Of a stretch of 19,355 nucleotides of DNA, positions 7,173-14,915 are shown in pieces. The notes under the pieces are model-generated. The model saw only the letters and a list, made by a program, of their open reading frames with translations. It searched no databases and was not told the DNA's origin. Position 1 is the first letter of the stretch, and every line of letters starts with the position of its first letter. The translations under genes and the position numbers were made by a program. This DNA comes from Planctomycetaceae bacterium (lineage in GTDB: Bacteria; Planctomycetota; Planctomycetia; Pirellulales; Thermoguttaceae), in assembly GCA_031276415.1 (NCBI GenBank), contig JAISNF010000030.1, positions 1 to 19,355 of the forward strand, in the 5' to 3' direction.

Positions 7173-8009
7173 ATGAAAAATCAATTTATTTTACTATTTT
7201 TTGTGCATTTTTGTGTTTCTGTGACAATGGCTACGGAATTGCCGTTACGAACGGAAACAAAAAATGTTTCGTATTATGCCGAAACAACCGGCGAATATCA
7301 GAAAACTCAATGTGTTCTTGATATTTCCGTACCGAAAGATGCTCAAAAAGATATTCAAAATCTGCCGGTGCTTGTTTGGTTTCACGGCGGCGGCTTGACT
7401 GCCGGAAGCAAGGAAATTCCGAAACATTTACGAAATACGAATATTATTTTAGTTGGTGTTGGTTACCGGCTTGCTCCGAAGGCAAAATTTCCTGAATTTC
7501 TGGAAGATACTGCCGCTGCTCTTGCGTGGACATTTGCAAACATTGAGCATTACGGCGGAAATCCGAAACAAATTTACATCGGCGGATGCAGTGCCGGAGC
7601 CTATCTTGCCGCGATGATTGGGCTTGATTCCCGTTGGCTCAAACCGCACAATATCGAACCGTCACGGCTTGCCGGTTTGGTTTTGCTGACCGGTCAAATG
7701 ACAACTCATTTTCATGTACGGAAAATGTTGAATTATCCGCAACAGGAATATTTTCCGGTGATAGACGAAAATGCGCCGTTACATTATATTTCAAAAAATT
7801 CACCGCCGATACTGATGGTTCTTGGTGATCGTAAACTGGACATGCCGGTTCGGGTTCAGGAAAATGAATTTATGGCGGCATCGCTTCGGGCAATGAAACA
7901 TCCGCGTGTTGAGTTTTACGAGATTAAAGGTTACGATCACGCCGGAATCGGCAAAGCCCTCGAAGCGTTCCAACACATCGCAAAATTCATTACCGAAATT
8001 AAACAGTAA
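7173..8009 (+). CDS. Secreted alpha/beta hydrolase (HGGG esterase/lipase family)
   Basis: The 278-residue protein begins with a Lys-containing N-terminus and a hydrophobic core typical of a signal peptide (cleavage probably near residues 20-21). The catalytic layout of the hormone-sensitive-lipase/BD-FAE type esterases is clear: the oxyanion-hole motif HGGG at 71-74, the GYRLAP motif at 97-102, the nucleophile Ser140 in GGCSAGA, an acid at Asp219 or Asp223 in LGDRKLD, and His256 in GYDHAG. It would hydrolyse carboxyl esters such as acylated sugars or xylan substituents outside the cytoplasm; the actual substrate is not readable. A weak AAAGAAAG lies before the ATG. It converges with typA, with a palindromic repeat in between that could act as a bidirectional terminator. 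Confidence 0.85.
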   Translation: MKNQFILLFFVHFCVSVTMATELPLRTETKNVSYYAETTGEYQKTQCVLDISVPKDAQKDIQNLPVLVWFHGGGLTAGSKEIPKHLRNTNIILVGVGYRLAPKAKFPEFLEDTAAALAWTFANIEHYGGNPKQIYIGGCSAGAYLAAMIGLDSRWLKPHNIEPSRLAGLVLLTGQMTTHFHVRKMLNYPQQEYFPVIDENAPLHYISKNSPPILMVLGDRKLDMPVRVQENEFMAASLRAMKHPRVEFYEIKGYDHAGIGKALEAFQHIAKFITEIKQ

Positions 8010-8021
8010 ATTTTGAAACTT

Positions 8022-8163
8022 GTCCGCAGATTACGCAGATGGTTTTTTAGTTAATAGTTAATGAATAGTTAATAGTTCGCAAGCGGAATTATTGCCCAAA
8101 CATTTTTAATCCGCATTGCAACACCTATTCGCTCATCTGCGATTATCTGCATAATCTGCGGAC
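8022..8163. repeat. Palindromic repeat family 2 (GTCCGCAGATTACGCAGAT arms), with family-4 sequence inside
   Basis: Left arm 8022-8040 and right arm 8145-8163 are inverted repeats of 19 bases with one mismatch. The loop contains a tract of GTTAATAGTTAATG type and then TAGTTCGCAAGCGGAATTATT, closely similar to the family-4 sequence at 19237-19258. The element fills the gap between the convergent esterase and typA genes. Confidence 0.85.
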
Positions 8164-8205
8164 AAATTTTAAAACAATTTGCGGACTTGAAATTTTACAA
8201 ATTGG

Positions 8206-10029
8206 TTACGCATTTTTTGTGCGGTTAATACGTCGCCGGTCAACTTCTTTCAGAATAATTTTTCGCATTCGGATAATAGACGGCGTTACTTCGACAAGTT
8301 CATCCGCTTCGATAAATTCCAACGCTTCCTCCAAAGTAAAACGCCGCGCCGGTTTCAGAATAATGTTACGATCACTGCCGGAAGCGCGCATATTGGTTAA
8401 TTTTTTTTCCTTTGTCGGGTTGACGTCCATATCTTCGTTACGGGAATTTTCGCCGACGATCATTCCTTCGTACACCACATCGCCCGGCGCAACATGCGGC
8501 TCGGAACGCGCTTGAAGCGAATCAAGCGCAAACGCATTGGCTTTTCCTGAAACCATTGAAACTAAAACTCCGGTTGAACGACCGGGAATAGCATCTTCAC
8601 GCGGTTTGTATCCTTCAAAACGATGATTGATAACAGCGTTACCTTGTGTTGCCATGAGCATCCGTGTTCGCAAACCGATCAAACCTCGCGCCGGAATTGA
8701 AAATTTCATCACAGCAATTTCGTTACGATGATTCATTTCCTGAAGAAGTCCGCGTCTGGTTCCAACCATTTCCATAACGGGACCGGTTTGATTTTCGGGA
8801 ACTTCTATAACCAACGTTTCAAACGGTTCTTCGACAACTCCGTTATTGTCGCGAAAAATCACTTCCGGTTTACCGATAGATAATTCGTAACCTTCACGCC
8901 GCATTGTTTCAATCAGCACGGAAAGATGCAACACGCCGCGTCCTGAAACGGAAAATTGCTCTGTTCCTTCAATCGGCTCAACCCGCAACGCCACATTTTT
9001 TTCAAGTTCCCGCATCAGCCTGTCACGAAGATGCCGGCTCGTTACGAATTTTCCTTCTTTACCGCCCAGCGGCGAATTATTGATACCAAAAGTCATACGC
9101 AATGTCGGTTCGTCGACATGAATTCTTGGCAACGCCGCAGGATGTAGGGGGGGACAAATTGTATCGCCGATTTCAATTTCCGGCAATCCGACAACCGCAA
9201 CAATATCTCCGGCGTCCACTTCATGAACTTCGGTTCGTCCCAGATTATCGAACGTAAACAGTTGTGAAATTTTTCCGGCGGTTTGTTTGTCGTTTTTTTG
9301 CATGATAACGACATTCATTCCTTTTCGGATTGTTCCGGCGTTGACTTTTCCAACAGCGATCCGACCGACAAACTCCGACCATGCAATTGTCGTAACAAGC
9401 ATTTGAAGCGGTTGTCCCACATCGACAACGGGTGCGGGAATTTTGTCCAAAATTAAATCCATCAGCGGCAAAATATTATCATTACAAATATTAGGATCGG
9501 TTGTCGCATAACCTTCTTTGGTACTGGCAAAAAGATACGGAAAATCCGCCGCTTCATCACTGGCTCCGAGTTGGAGAAACAAATCGAACATTTCATTGAC
9601 CACTTCATGCGGGCGGGCATCTTTCCGATCAATTTTGTTGACAACAACAATCGGACGCAAACCGACTTCGAGGGCTTTTCCCAATACGAAACGGGTTTGC
9701 GGCATGGGACCTTCCGCAGCGTCCACCAAAACCAGGCAACCGTCCGCCATCCGAAGAACTCGTTCTACTTCACCGCCAAAATCAGCGTGACCAGGTGTAT
9801 CAATAATATTGATTTTAACGCCTTTATAAGGAATCGCAATATTTTTAGCCAAAATTGTAATACCGCGTTCTCGTTCTAAATCGTTTGAATCAAGAATTTG
9901 TTGTCCGGTCAACTGTGCATCGCGGAACTGTCCGCTTTGGCGAAGCATACAATCAACAAGAGTGGTTTTACCGTGATCAACATGGGCAATAATCGCAATA
10001 TTACGAAGATCGGGACGACTTTCCGGCAT
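8206..10029 (-). CDS. typA: Translational GTPase TypA/BipA
   Basis: Ribosome-associated GTPase involved in 50S subunit assembly and in stress and cold adaptation. The 607 residues are the usual length. The GTPase domain shows G1 AHVDHGKTT (15-23), the switch I region ERERGITI, G3 DTPGHADFGGEVER, and G4 NKIDR. The EF-G-like domains and the TypA-specific C-terminal half follow, with GRGVLHLSVLIETMRREGYE, MVGTRRG, ARGLIGLRTRM and the basic C-terminal domain (DRNIILKPARRFTLEEALEFI). The gene is intact. On the sense strand it has a C7 run (7 G at 9147-9153 of the plus strand) in domain 2, translated in frame. No Shine-Dalgarno is visible upstream of the ATG. Confidence 0.97.
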   Translation of the reverse strand: MPESRPDLRNIAIIAHVDHGKTTLVDCMLRQSGQFRDAQLTGQQILDSNDLERERGITILAKNIAIPYKGVKINIIDTPGHADFGGEVERVLRMADGCLVLVDAAEGPMPQTRFVLGKALEVGLRPIVVVNKIDRKDARPHEVVNEMFDLFLQLGASDEAADFPYLFASTKEGYATTDPNICNDNILPLMDLILDKIPAPVVDVGQPLQMLVTTIAWSEFVGRIAVGKVNAGTIRKGMNVVIMQKNDKQTAGKISQLFTFDNLGRTEVHEVDAGDIVAVVGLPEIEIGDTICPPLHPAALPRIHVDEPTLRMTFGINNSPLGGKEGKFVTSRHLRDRLMRELEKNVALRVEPIEGTEQFSVSGRGVLHLSVLIETMRREGYELSIGKPEVIFRDNNGVVEEPFETLVIEVPENQTGPVMEMVGTRRGLLQEMNHRNEIAVMKFSIPARGLIGLRTRMLMATQGNAVINHRFEGYKPREDAIPGRSTGVLVSMVSGKANAFALDSLQARSEPHVAPGDVVYEGMIVGENSRNEDMDVNPTKEKKLTNMRASGSDRNIILKPARRFTLEEALEFIEADELVEVTPSIIRMRKIILKEVDRRRINRTKNA

Positions 10030-10075
10030 AAAAATAAATTGGTAATGATAAATTGGTAAGGACTATACTAAAATT

Positions 10076-10146
10076 CGGTTTTTGTAGAAACGCAATACGG
10101 ATTTTACATAGTAGAGACGCAATACATTGCGTCTCTACAAAAACCG
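10076..10146. repeat. Hairpin repeat family 3 (GTAGAGACGCAAT)
   Basis: GTAGAGACGCAAT (10111-10123) and ATTGCGTCTCTAC (10126-10138) are a perfect 13-base inverted repeat with a 2-base loop. A second arm, CGGTTTTTGTAGAAACGCAAT (10076-10096), also pairs with 10126-10146, so two alternative hairpins share the right arm. It lies upstream of typA in the divergent typA/DUF1080 gap. From memory, similar GTAGAGACG palindromes are common in intergenic DNA of cyanobacteria and other bacteria. Confidence 0.85.
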
Positions 10147-10156
10147 CTTTTTTTAT

Positions 10157-10293
10157 TTAACCACAGAGAACACAAAGTTCACAGAGGAATTTTTTGATTG
10201 GAATCAAAACGTTATTTAATATTATAACTGGCTTTTGATCTGAAATAATTTTTTAAAATTAAATTTTCTTCTCTGTGTTCTCTGTGGTTAAAT
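10157..10293. repeat. Palindromic intergenic repeat family 1, copy B (opposite orientation to D and E)
   Basis: Left arm 10159-10188 and right arm 10267-10290 are the AACCACAGAG / CTCTGTGGTT inverted repeats. The interior reads GATTGGAATCAAAACGTTA and GGCTTTTGATCTGAAATAA, the reverse complement of the copy D/E interior. It follows directly on the family-3 hairpin. Confidence 0.85.
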
Positions 10294-10379
10294 AATTATT
10301 TTGGAGATTTTACCAAATAATTACAAGATTGCAATTCTTATGCTGAATTTGATAAATCATCGAAAACGCTGTTGAACGA

Positions 10380-10415
10380 TTAAAAATTTCCTTTGTGTTT
10401 TCTGTGGTTAAATAA
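10380..10415. repeat. Solo half copy of repeat family 1
   Basis: TTAAAAATTTCC followed by TTTGTGTTTTCTGTGGTTAA is a single right arm of family 1 with no matching left arm within a plausible distance. It lies about 90 bases after copy B. Confidence 0.7.
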
Positions 10416-10577
10416 AAAACCGGTTTGCGATGAAGTGATGTGTAATTCTCCGGTCTGTTGAAATTAAAATAAGGAAGCGTTATACTTTGGAGATATTTTG
10501 TGGTTTGTGTCTTTGGTAACAATTTAATGAAAATGATTTAATTGTTATGAATGACACTTTTAATCCTTTTAACAATT

Positions 10578-10583
10578 AGGAGA
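10578..10583 (+). promoter_or_regulatory. Shine-Dalgarno AGGAGA for the DUF1080 gene
   Basis: AGGAGA ends 10 bases before the ATG at 10594 and supports that start. Confidence 0.65.
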
Positions 10584-10593
10584 ATTTTGAACA

Positions 10594-11322
10594 ATGAAAA
10601 GAATGGCTCTTTCCCTGATGGTTGTGTTGATTTTTGTTTCCTCCGTTTCGGCTCAAGCGGAAAAGATTAGTTTATCAGACGAAAATCTCCTCAATCAATG
10701 GCAACTCGTTAATTCTAAAGCGGAAAATGCGTGGAAAATAGGAACAGTTGCTCTTGACCCCAATGATCCGCGTCATTTGGTTCTTTCACCCCTGAAAGAA
10801 GGCGACACTCCTTGTCTCGTCAACACCGTGCCGGGTAACTGGACACAACTCAAACCACGACCGGGTGTTGATATTTACACAAAAGAAAAATTCGGTGATT
10901 GTGCGGTGAAGATTGAACTTTTCCTAACGAAAGGTTCAAACAGCGGCGTTTATTTACACGGCGAATACGAAGTTCAAGTTGCTGATAGTTTTGGCAAACC
11001 GGATGACAAACTTGGTCAAGGTGATATGGGCGCAATCTACAGCGCAACCGCCCCAAAAACAAACGCCACCACAGAACCGGGAACATGGCAAAAATATGAA
11101 ATCGAATTCGTCGCACCAAAATTCGACGCCAATGGAAATAAAACCGCTAACGCTTTATTCAAAAAAATTACGCTTAACGGTAAAGTTATTCAGGAAAACG
11201 TCGAAGTTAAGGCTCCAACCGGCGGCGGTATTACTATGAAAGAAGCAGCAACAGGTCCTTTGATGCTTCAAGGTAATCACGGTCCCGTTGCTTACAGAAA
11301 TATCGAAATCAGCAAACCTTAA
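10594..11322 (+). CDS. Secreted DUF1080 (3-keto-disaccharide hydrolase-like) protein
   Basis: The 242-residue protein has a clear signal peptide (residues 1-20, ending VSA). The rest is a concanavalin-like beta-sandwich domain of the DUF1080 family: KFGDCAVKIELFL (99-111), the hallmark SNSGVYLHGEYEVQV (115-129), GDMGAIY (143-149), TWQKYEIEF (164-172) and GPLMLQGNHGPVAYRNIEI (221-239). The family is greatly expanded in planctomycetes and related bacteria, and some members hydrolyse 3-keto-glycosides produced by Gfo/Idh/MocA-type oxidoreductases. A Gfo/Idh/MocA gene lies 4 kb downstream but is not adjacent. Location would be periplasmic or extracellular. Confidence 0.9.
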   Translation: MKRMALSLMVVLIFVSSVSAQAEKISLSDENLLNQWQLVNSKAENAWKIGTVALDPNDPRHLVLSPLKEGDTPCLVNTVPGNWTQLKPRPGVDIYTKEKFGDCAVKIELFLTKGSNSGVYLHGEYEVQVADSFGKPDDKLGQGDMGAIYSATAPKTNATTEPGTWQKYEIEFVAPKFDANGNKTANALFKKITLNGKVIQENVEVKAPTGGGITMKEAATGPLMLQGNHGPVAYRNIEISKP

Positions 11323-11332
11323 ATTTATTTTT

Positions 11333-11470
11333 ATTAACCACAGAGAACACAAGAACATAGAGAAAATTTTTAATTGGAATCGAAATATTATTTAATATTT
11401 GATTTTTGATCTAAAATAATTTTTTTTAAAATTTCTTCTCTGTGAACTCTGTGTTCTCTGTGGTTAAATA
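11333..11470. repeat. Palindromic intergenic repeat family 1, copy C (same orientation as B)
   Basis: Left arm 11335-11365 and right arm 11434-11466 flank an interior (TTAATTGGAATCGAAATATT, TTTTTGATCTAAAATAATTT) that is the reverse complement of the copy E interior. It starts about 10 bases after the DUF1080 stop codon and could serve as its transcription end. Confidence 0.85.
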
Positions 11471-11623
11471 AAAATTCGGTTATTAGAAATTACCTCTGAT
11501 CGTTAAAGTTTTCCTAATCGTTAATTTTTCTAATTATTCGGGCAGATTATGCCGATTATAAGGGAAAAGATTTGTTCTTTTTCTTGAATTTTATTGAATC
11601 GGAAAACTTTCTGAAAACCAAAA

Positions 11624-12712
11624 ATGATTATTTTCAAAAAAATTCTGTTTGTCGGTTTTTTCGTTCTGGCATTGACGGTTTCGATGTCTTCCGAAGTTTC
11701 TGCGGGAATTTTCAATTTCGGTAAAAATGTTGAAGCGGATCCGAGTAAAGAATATCGTTTGTCGGAACTGAACGGACCAACAATGATTCTCGTAACAACA
11801 TTCACCGGTGCCAACGGACGACGTGACGCAAACACTTTAGTTTATGAATTACGCAAAAATTATAAGTACAAGGCTTATATTTACGAACAAACTTTTGTTC
11901 ACGATTTGAAAAAAGAGGAAAAACAACCGCAAAATCCTTACGCAAGACCGTGGAAATATCAAAAAACCGGTTCACAATCGGCTTTTGCCGTTTTGGTTGG
12001 AGATTTTCAATCATTTGATGATCTTGATTTTCAGAAAACGCTCAAGGAAATTAAGCAATCTTATCCTGAATGTATGAAAGTAAATCAGCCGACTTCTCAA
12101 AATTATAAAATCTGGCGGAATAACAGTGCTGCTGTCAACGGAAAAGGACCGCTTTATATGGCGTTTGGCGTGATCAATCCGATGTTGCCGCCCGAAAATC
12201 AACAGGGAACAATCGACAAATTGGTTGAGGCTCTCAATGCTAATTCTCCTTATTCACTTTTGAAATGTCAGCGGCGTTACACGGTTCGTATTGCGACATT
12301 TACCGGAAAAATTATTATCCGGCAGGACGAAATCAAAGAAATCGAATCCGGTAAAAAACCGTTTTCGTCCAGCAAAACTTCACAACTGGAAATTGCCGGC
12401 AAAGCGGCGACAAAACTTTGTCAAGTGTTGCGGGAGAAAGGCGTGGAAGCGTATGAATTTCATGATCGTTTTGCCAGTTTTGTAACTATTGGCGGTTTTG
12501 ACTCGTATGGGCAGGAACTTCCGAATGGCATGATTGAACTTCATCCTGAAATTGCTCAAATTATGGAGCAGTTTCAAGGCAAACCGGCAACACAAGGAGT
12601 TCAACCCGGAACAATTGCTCATGAACCCGTAAAAATTGCCGGAATCGAATGTGATGTCCAGCCAATGATTATTGAAATTCCACGAAAAGGGCGTTCCCTC
12701 TCTCAACGATAA
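11624..12712 (+). CDS. Secreted protein with two SPOR-like halves, unknown function
   Basis: The 362-residue protein has an N-terminal signal peptide (cleavage likely after VSA at 25-27). Two halves look alike in layout. The first has TMILVTTFTGANGRRDANTL, then a helix (LVYELRKNYKYKAYIYEQ) and a later AFAVLVGDFQSFDDLDF. The second, from about residue 218, has YTVRIATFTGKIIIRQ, a helix with AGKAATKLCQVLREKGVEAY and then FASFVTIGGFDSYGQELPNG. The pattern 'A-T-F-T-G ... helix ... EAY ... VTIGGFDS' is that of SPOR-type repeats, which bind denuded peptidoglycan in other bacteria; here that is inference. It has no visible catalytic residues. No Shine-Dalgarno is seen; the start is chosen because it gives the complete signal peptide. 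Confidence 0.7.
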   Translation: MIIFKKILFVGFFVLALTVSMSSEVSAGIFNFGKNVEADPSKEYRLSELNGPTMILVTTFTGANGRRDANTLVYELRKNYKYKAYIYEQTFVHDLKKEEKQPQNPYARPWKYQKTGSQSAFAVLVGDFQSFDDLDFQKTLKEIKQSYPECMKVNQPTSQNYKIWRNNSAAVNGKGPLYMAFGVINPMLPPENQQGTIDKLVEALNANSPYSLLKCQRRYTVRIATFTGKIIIRQDEIKEIESGKKPFSSSKTSQLEIAGKAATKLCQVLREKGVEAYEFHDRFASFVTIGGFDSYGQELPNGMIELHPEIAQIMEQFQGKPATQGVQPGTIAHEPVKIAGIECDVQPMIIEIPRKGRSLSQR

Positions 12713-12944
12713 TTCCGCAAAAATTTGAAAAAAATCTCAAAAATTCGTCAATATTTCTCTGCTATATTTTTCTGATATTTTTCTCTGCTATTTTTTCGCA
12801 AAGATTTTTATCCAGCAAACCTTTGTGGCGAAACGTTAAAAAAAGGCTGGCAACATTTCGCCCAATATTTCTGATTTCCATTCCCAAACAAGGTACAATT
12901 CGGCTGCCAACGCAACATTTTCAGGCAAAACATTGCCTATCAAC

Positions 12945-12997
12945 AATAATTCCGCATTGCGAAACTATCCACTCTCCGCTATCAACTCTCAACTAAA
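12945..12997. repeat. Repeat family 4, inverted relative to the copy at 19206-19258
   Basis: Positions 12945-12977 are a perfect 33-base reverse complement of 19226-19258, and the similarity continues more weakly to 12997. The core TTCCGCATTGCGAAA is itself almost palindromic. The surrounding gap (12713-13015) holds no gene that I can support; it contains other short inverted matches such as TTTCGCAAAG/CTTTGTGGCGAAA near 12794-12833. Confidence 0.9.
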
Positions 12998-13015
12998 AAG
13001 GTTTATTTAAAAATT

Positions 13016-13070
13016 GGGGTTGTCTAAGTGGGCGTTTTCCTGTAGAATCCCACAACCTTTGGGAATACCC
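13016..13070 (+). promoter_or_regulatory. Possible structured 5' leader before the thioredoxin/protease gene
   Basis: GGTT (13018-13021) plus GTGGG (13028-13032) can pair with CCCAC (13049-13053) plus AACC (13054-13057), giving a 9-pair stem with a 6-base bulge and a 16-base loop. A small GGG-AATA-CCC hairpin (13061-13070) follows directly. The region is GC-richer than its surroundings and lies 80-135 bases before the ATG. No T-run follows, so it does not look like an intrinsic terminator. It matches no riboswitch class that I know. Confidence 0.35.
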
Positions 13071-13133
13071 GATTAAAATAGGAAGAATAGATAATTTCAA
13101 GAAAATTCAAGGATGAATTTTCAATAACAGAGC

Positions 13134-13140
13134 AAGGAGG
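13134..13140 (+). promoter_or_regulatory. Consensus Shine-Dalgarno AAGGAGG
   Basis: AAGGAGG lies 10 bases before the ATG at 13151 and fixes the start of the thioredoxin/protease fusion gene. Confidence 0.75.
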
Positions 13141-13150
13141 CTCTCTTTTT

Positions 13151-14908
13151 ATGTTTGGAATTCAGATAATTCTCTCAACGTTTATTCTGGCAGCCATCCC
13201 CGCTCCGCAAGATGCAACACTTCTTTTTGTTACAACACCGGCTTGTGAATCATGCCGACAGGTTGCGCCGTTGGTCAGGGAAATTACCGAAATGGGTTAC
13301 TCGGTTGAAATAGTTGACGCCTCGCAACATCCCGAACTTGTTCGCGATCAACTCAAAGTTTCACACTTTCCAACCTTTCTCATGCTTTCACACGACCAAA
13401 TTATTGACCGTGTGGTCGGCGGCGGTAATCCAATCTCCCTAAAACCACGAATTCTTTACATGTTCGAACGAGCCGCCGAATTGCGCCGGAAAAACAATGA
13501 AATTATTCAGGCTTCGTTTGTAACTCCGCAACCAACTTCACCGCCAACTCTGCCGCCAACTCCGTTGCCAACTTCAGCCAATACAATAAACAAAACAGAA
13601 ATGTTGAAAACCAATGAAATTCACACAAATAATCTTACAAATAGTTCTACAAATAATCTGTCAAAAAATTCCGAAACAGTTTCACCTTGGATTACATCGT
13701 CGGTCAAACTTCGTGTTGATGCCGATAATACCCATTCGTGGGGAACCGGAACTATTATCGATACACGAAAAGGCGAAGCCCTGATTTTGACTTGCGGTCA
13801 TATTTTTCGCGATTCTCAAGGTAAAGGCAAAATCGAAGTACATTTGTTTGGGCAAAATTCCAGTGTGCGTGTTTTTGGACGTTGTTTATGTTACGATCTT
13901 GAAATTGATTTGGCACTTGTTGTTATTGTTCCGCCGTGTCCGGTTCAGGCGGTTCCGATTGCACCACCGCAATATCAGATTTCGCCGAAACAACGCGTGA
14001 TGAGTGTTGGTTGCGACAGCGGAGCGAATCCGACTGTTCGGGAACATTATGTCATGTCCACGAATCGGGTTGGCACTCCGCGCGAAAATGTTTTACCGTT
14101 TCATTATATTCAGGTTTTTGGTGCGCCGGTGAGTGGTCGAAGCGGCGGCGGACTTTTTACGGAAGACGGCTATTTAATTGGTGTTTGTAACACTGCCGAT
14201 CCTGTTCAGAATGACGGACATTTTGTTCCGCCGCAAATGATCCGTTATGTTTTGCAGTCAATGCAACTTTCGGAAATTTACGAAAATCCGTCTTTAACCG
14301 ATTCTTCATTAACCGGTTCATCGCCTGTTTCCGTAACCGCAACAACCGTTAATCCGGCAACAAAAAATGTTGCAATAACAAATCCGCTCCCAACAAATCC
14401 CGCAATATCTAATTCCGTATCTAATTCCGCAACAACCAGCCGCGCCGTTCCGAATCCGGCGTTTGCTAATCCCGTAACACCATTCGAACCGCTTAAACTT
14501 GAACCGTTGAAAACGGCGATTCAACCAATTTCTGCAACGATTAAATCGGAAACCAAACAAAATACGCAGGAAATACTGGGAATGGATGAGAAACAACGAG
14601 CGACATTGGATGAAATTAAACGCCGTCAACAAGATGGTGATGAAGTAATTTTAATTGTCCGGTCACGCCGAAATCCTGAAATTCCAACCGATGTGATTTT
14701 TCTGAACGGATCCGATCAATTTCTTGACGCTTTAACAAAACACGAACCCGTTTCCAATCCGTCCTCTTACAATCCGGTCATTTTCTCGTCCCACGAAACA
14801 CACACCCCGAATTTACGTCCGCTTAATTCTCCACTTAATTCTCCGCTTGATTCTTCGCCGGTTCCAATTGCTGATCGTCAACCTGTTTCTTTTCCTGTGT
14901 TGCATTAG
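13151..14908 (+). CDS. Secreted thioredoxin-like / trypsin-like serine protease fusion
   Basis: The 585-residue protein starts with a hydrophobic segment likely to be a signal peptide (residues 1-18). Residues ~20-110 are a thioredoxin-like domain: TLLFVTTPACESCRQVAP with redox motif CESC at 32-35 and the cis-Pro loop HFPTFLML. A Pro- then Asn/Thr-rich linker (~120-175) leads to a trypsin/HtrA-like protease domain with a readable triad: His217 in LTCGHIF, Asp253 in LEIDLALV, and Ser331 in VSGRSGGGLF. The C-terminal ~200 residues are low-complexity (Asn/Pro/Ser/Thr) with one ordered island (~475-530, DEKQRATLDEIKRRQQDGDE). It is an envelope or extracellular protein; the thioredoxin part could sense or reduce disulfides in substrates. 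No PDZ domain is seen. The next gene begins after a repeat element, so it is probably monocistronic. Confidence 0.85.
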   Translation: MFGIQIILSTFILAAIPAPQDATLLFVTTPACESCRQVAPLVREITEMGYSVEIVDASQHPELVRDQLKVSHFPTFLMLSHDQIIDRVVGGGNPISLKPRILYMFERAAELRRKNNEIIQASFVTPQPTSPPTLPPTPLPTSANTINKTEMLKTNEIHTNNLTNSSTNNLSKNSETVSPWITSSVKLRVDADNTHSWGTGTIIDTRKGEALILTCGHIFRDSQGKGKIEVHLFGQNSSVRVFGRCLCYDLEIDLALVVIVPPCPVQAVPIAPPQYQISPKQRVMSVGCDSGANPTVREHYVMSTNRVGTPRENVLPFHYIQVFGAPVSGRSGGGLFTEDGYLIGVCNTADPVQNDGHFVPPQMIRYVLQSMQLSEIYENPSLTDSSLTGSSPVSVTATTVNPATKNVAITNPLPTNPAISNSVSNSATTSRAVPNPAFANPVTPFEPLKLEPLKTAIQPISATIKSETKQNTQEILGMDEKQRATLDEIKRRQQDGDEVILIVRSRRNPEIPTDVIFLNGSDQFLDALTKHEPVSNPSSYNPVIFSSHETHTPNLRPLNSPLNSPLDSSPVPIADRQPVSFPVLH

Positions 14909-14915
14909 TATAATA

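Noticed and set aside
9147..9153. Run of seven G in typA as a frameshift
   Set aside because: The frame continues through it into normal TypA sequence, so the gene is intact.
10310..10522. 70-codon minus-strand frame upstream of the DUF1080 gene
   Set aside because: It runs through the half copy of repeat family 1 and has no protein-like composition or start signal.
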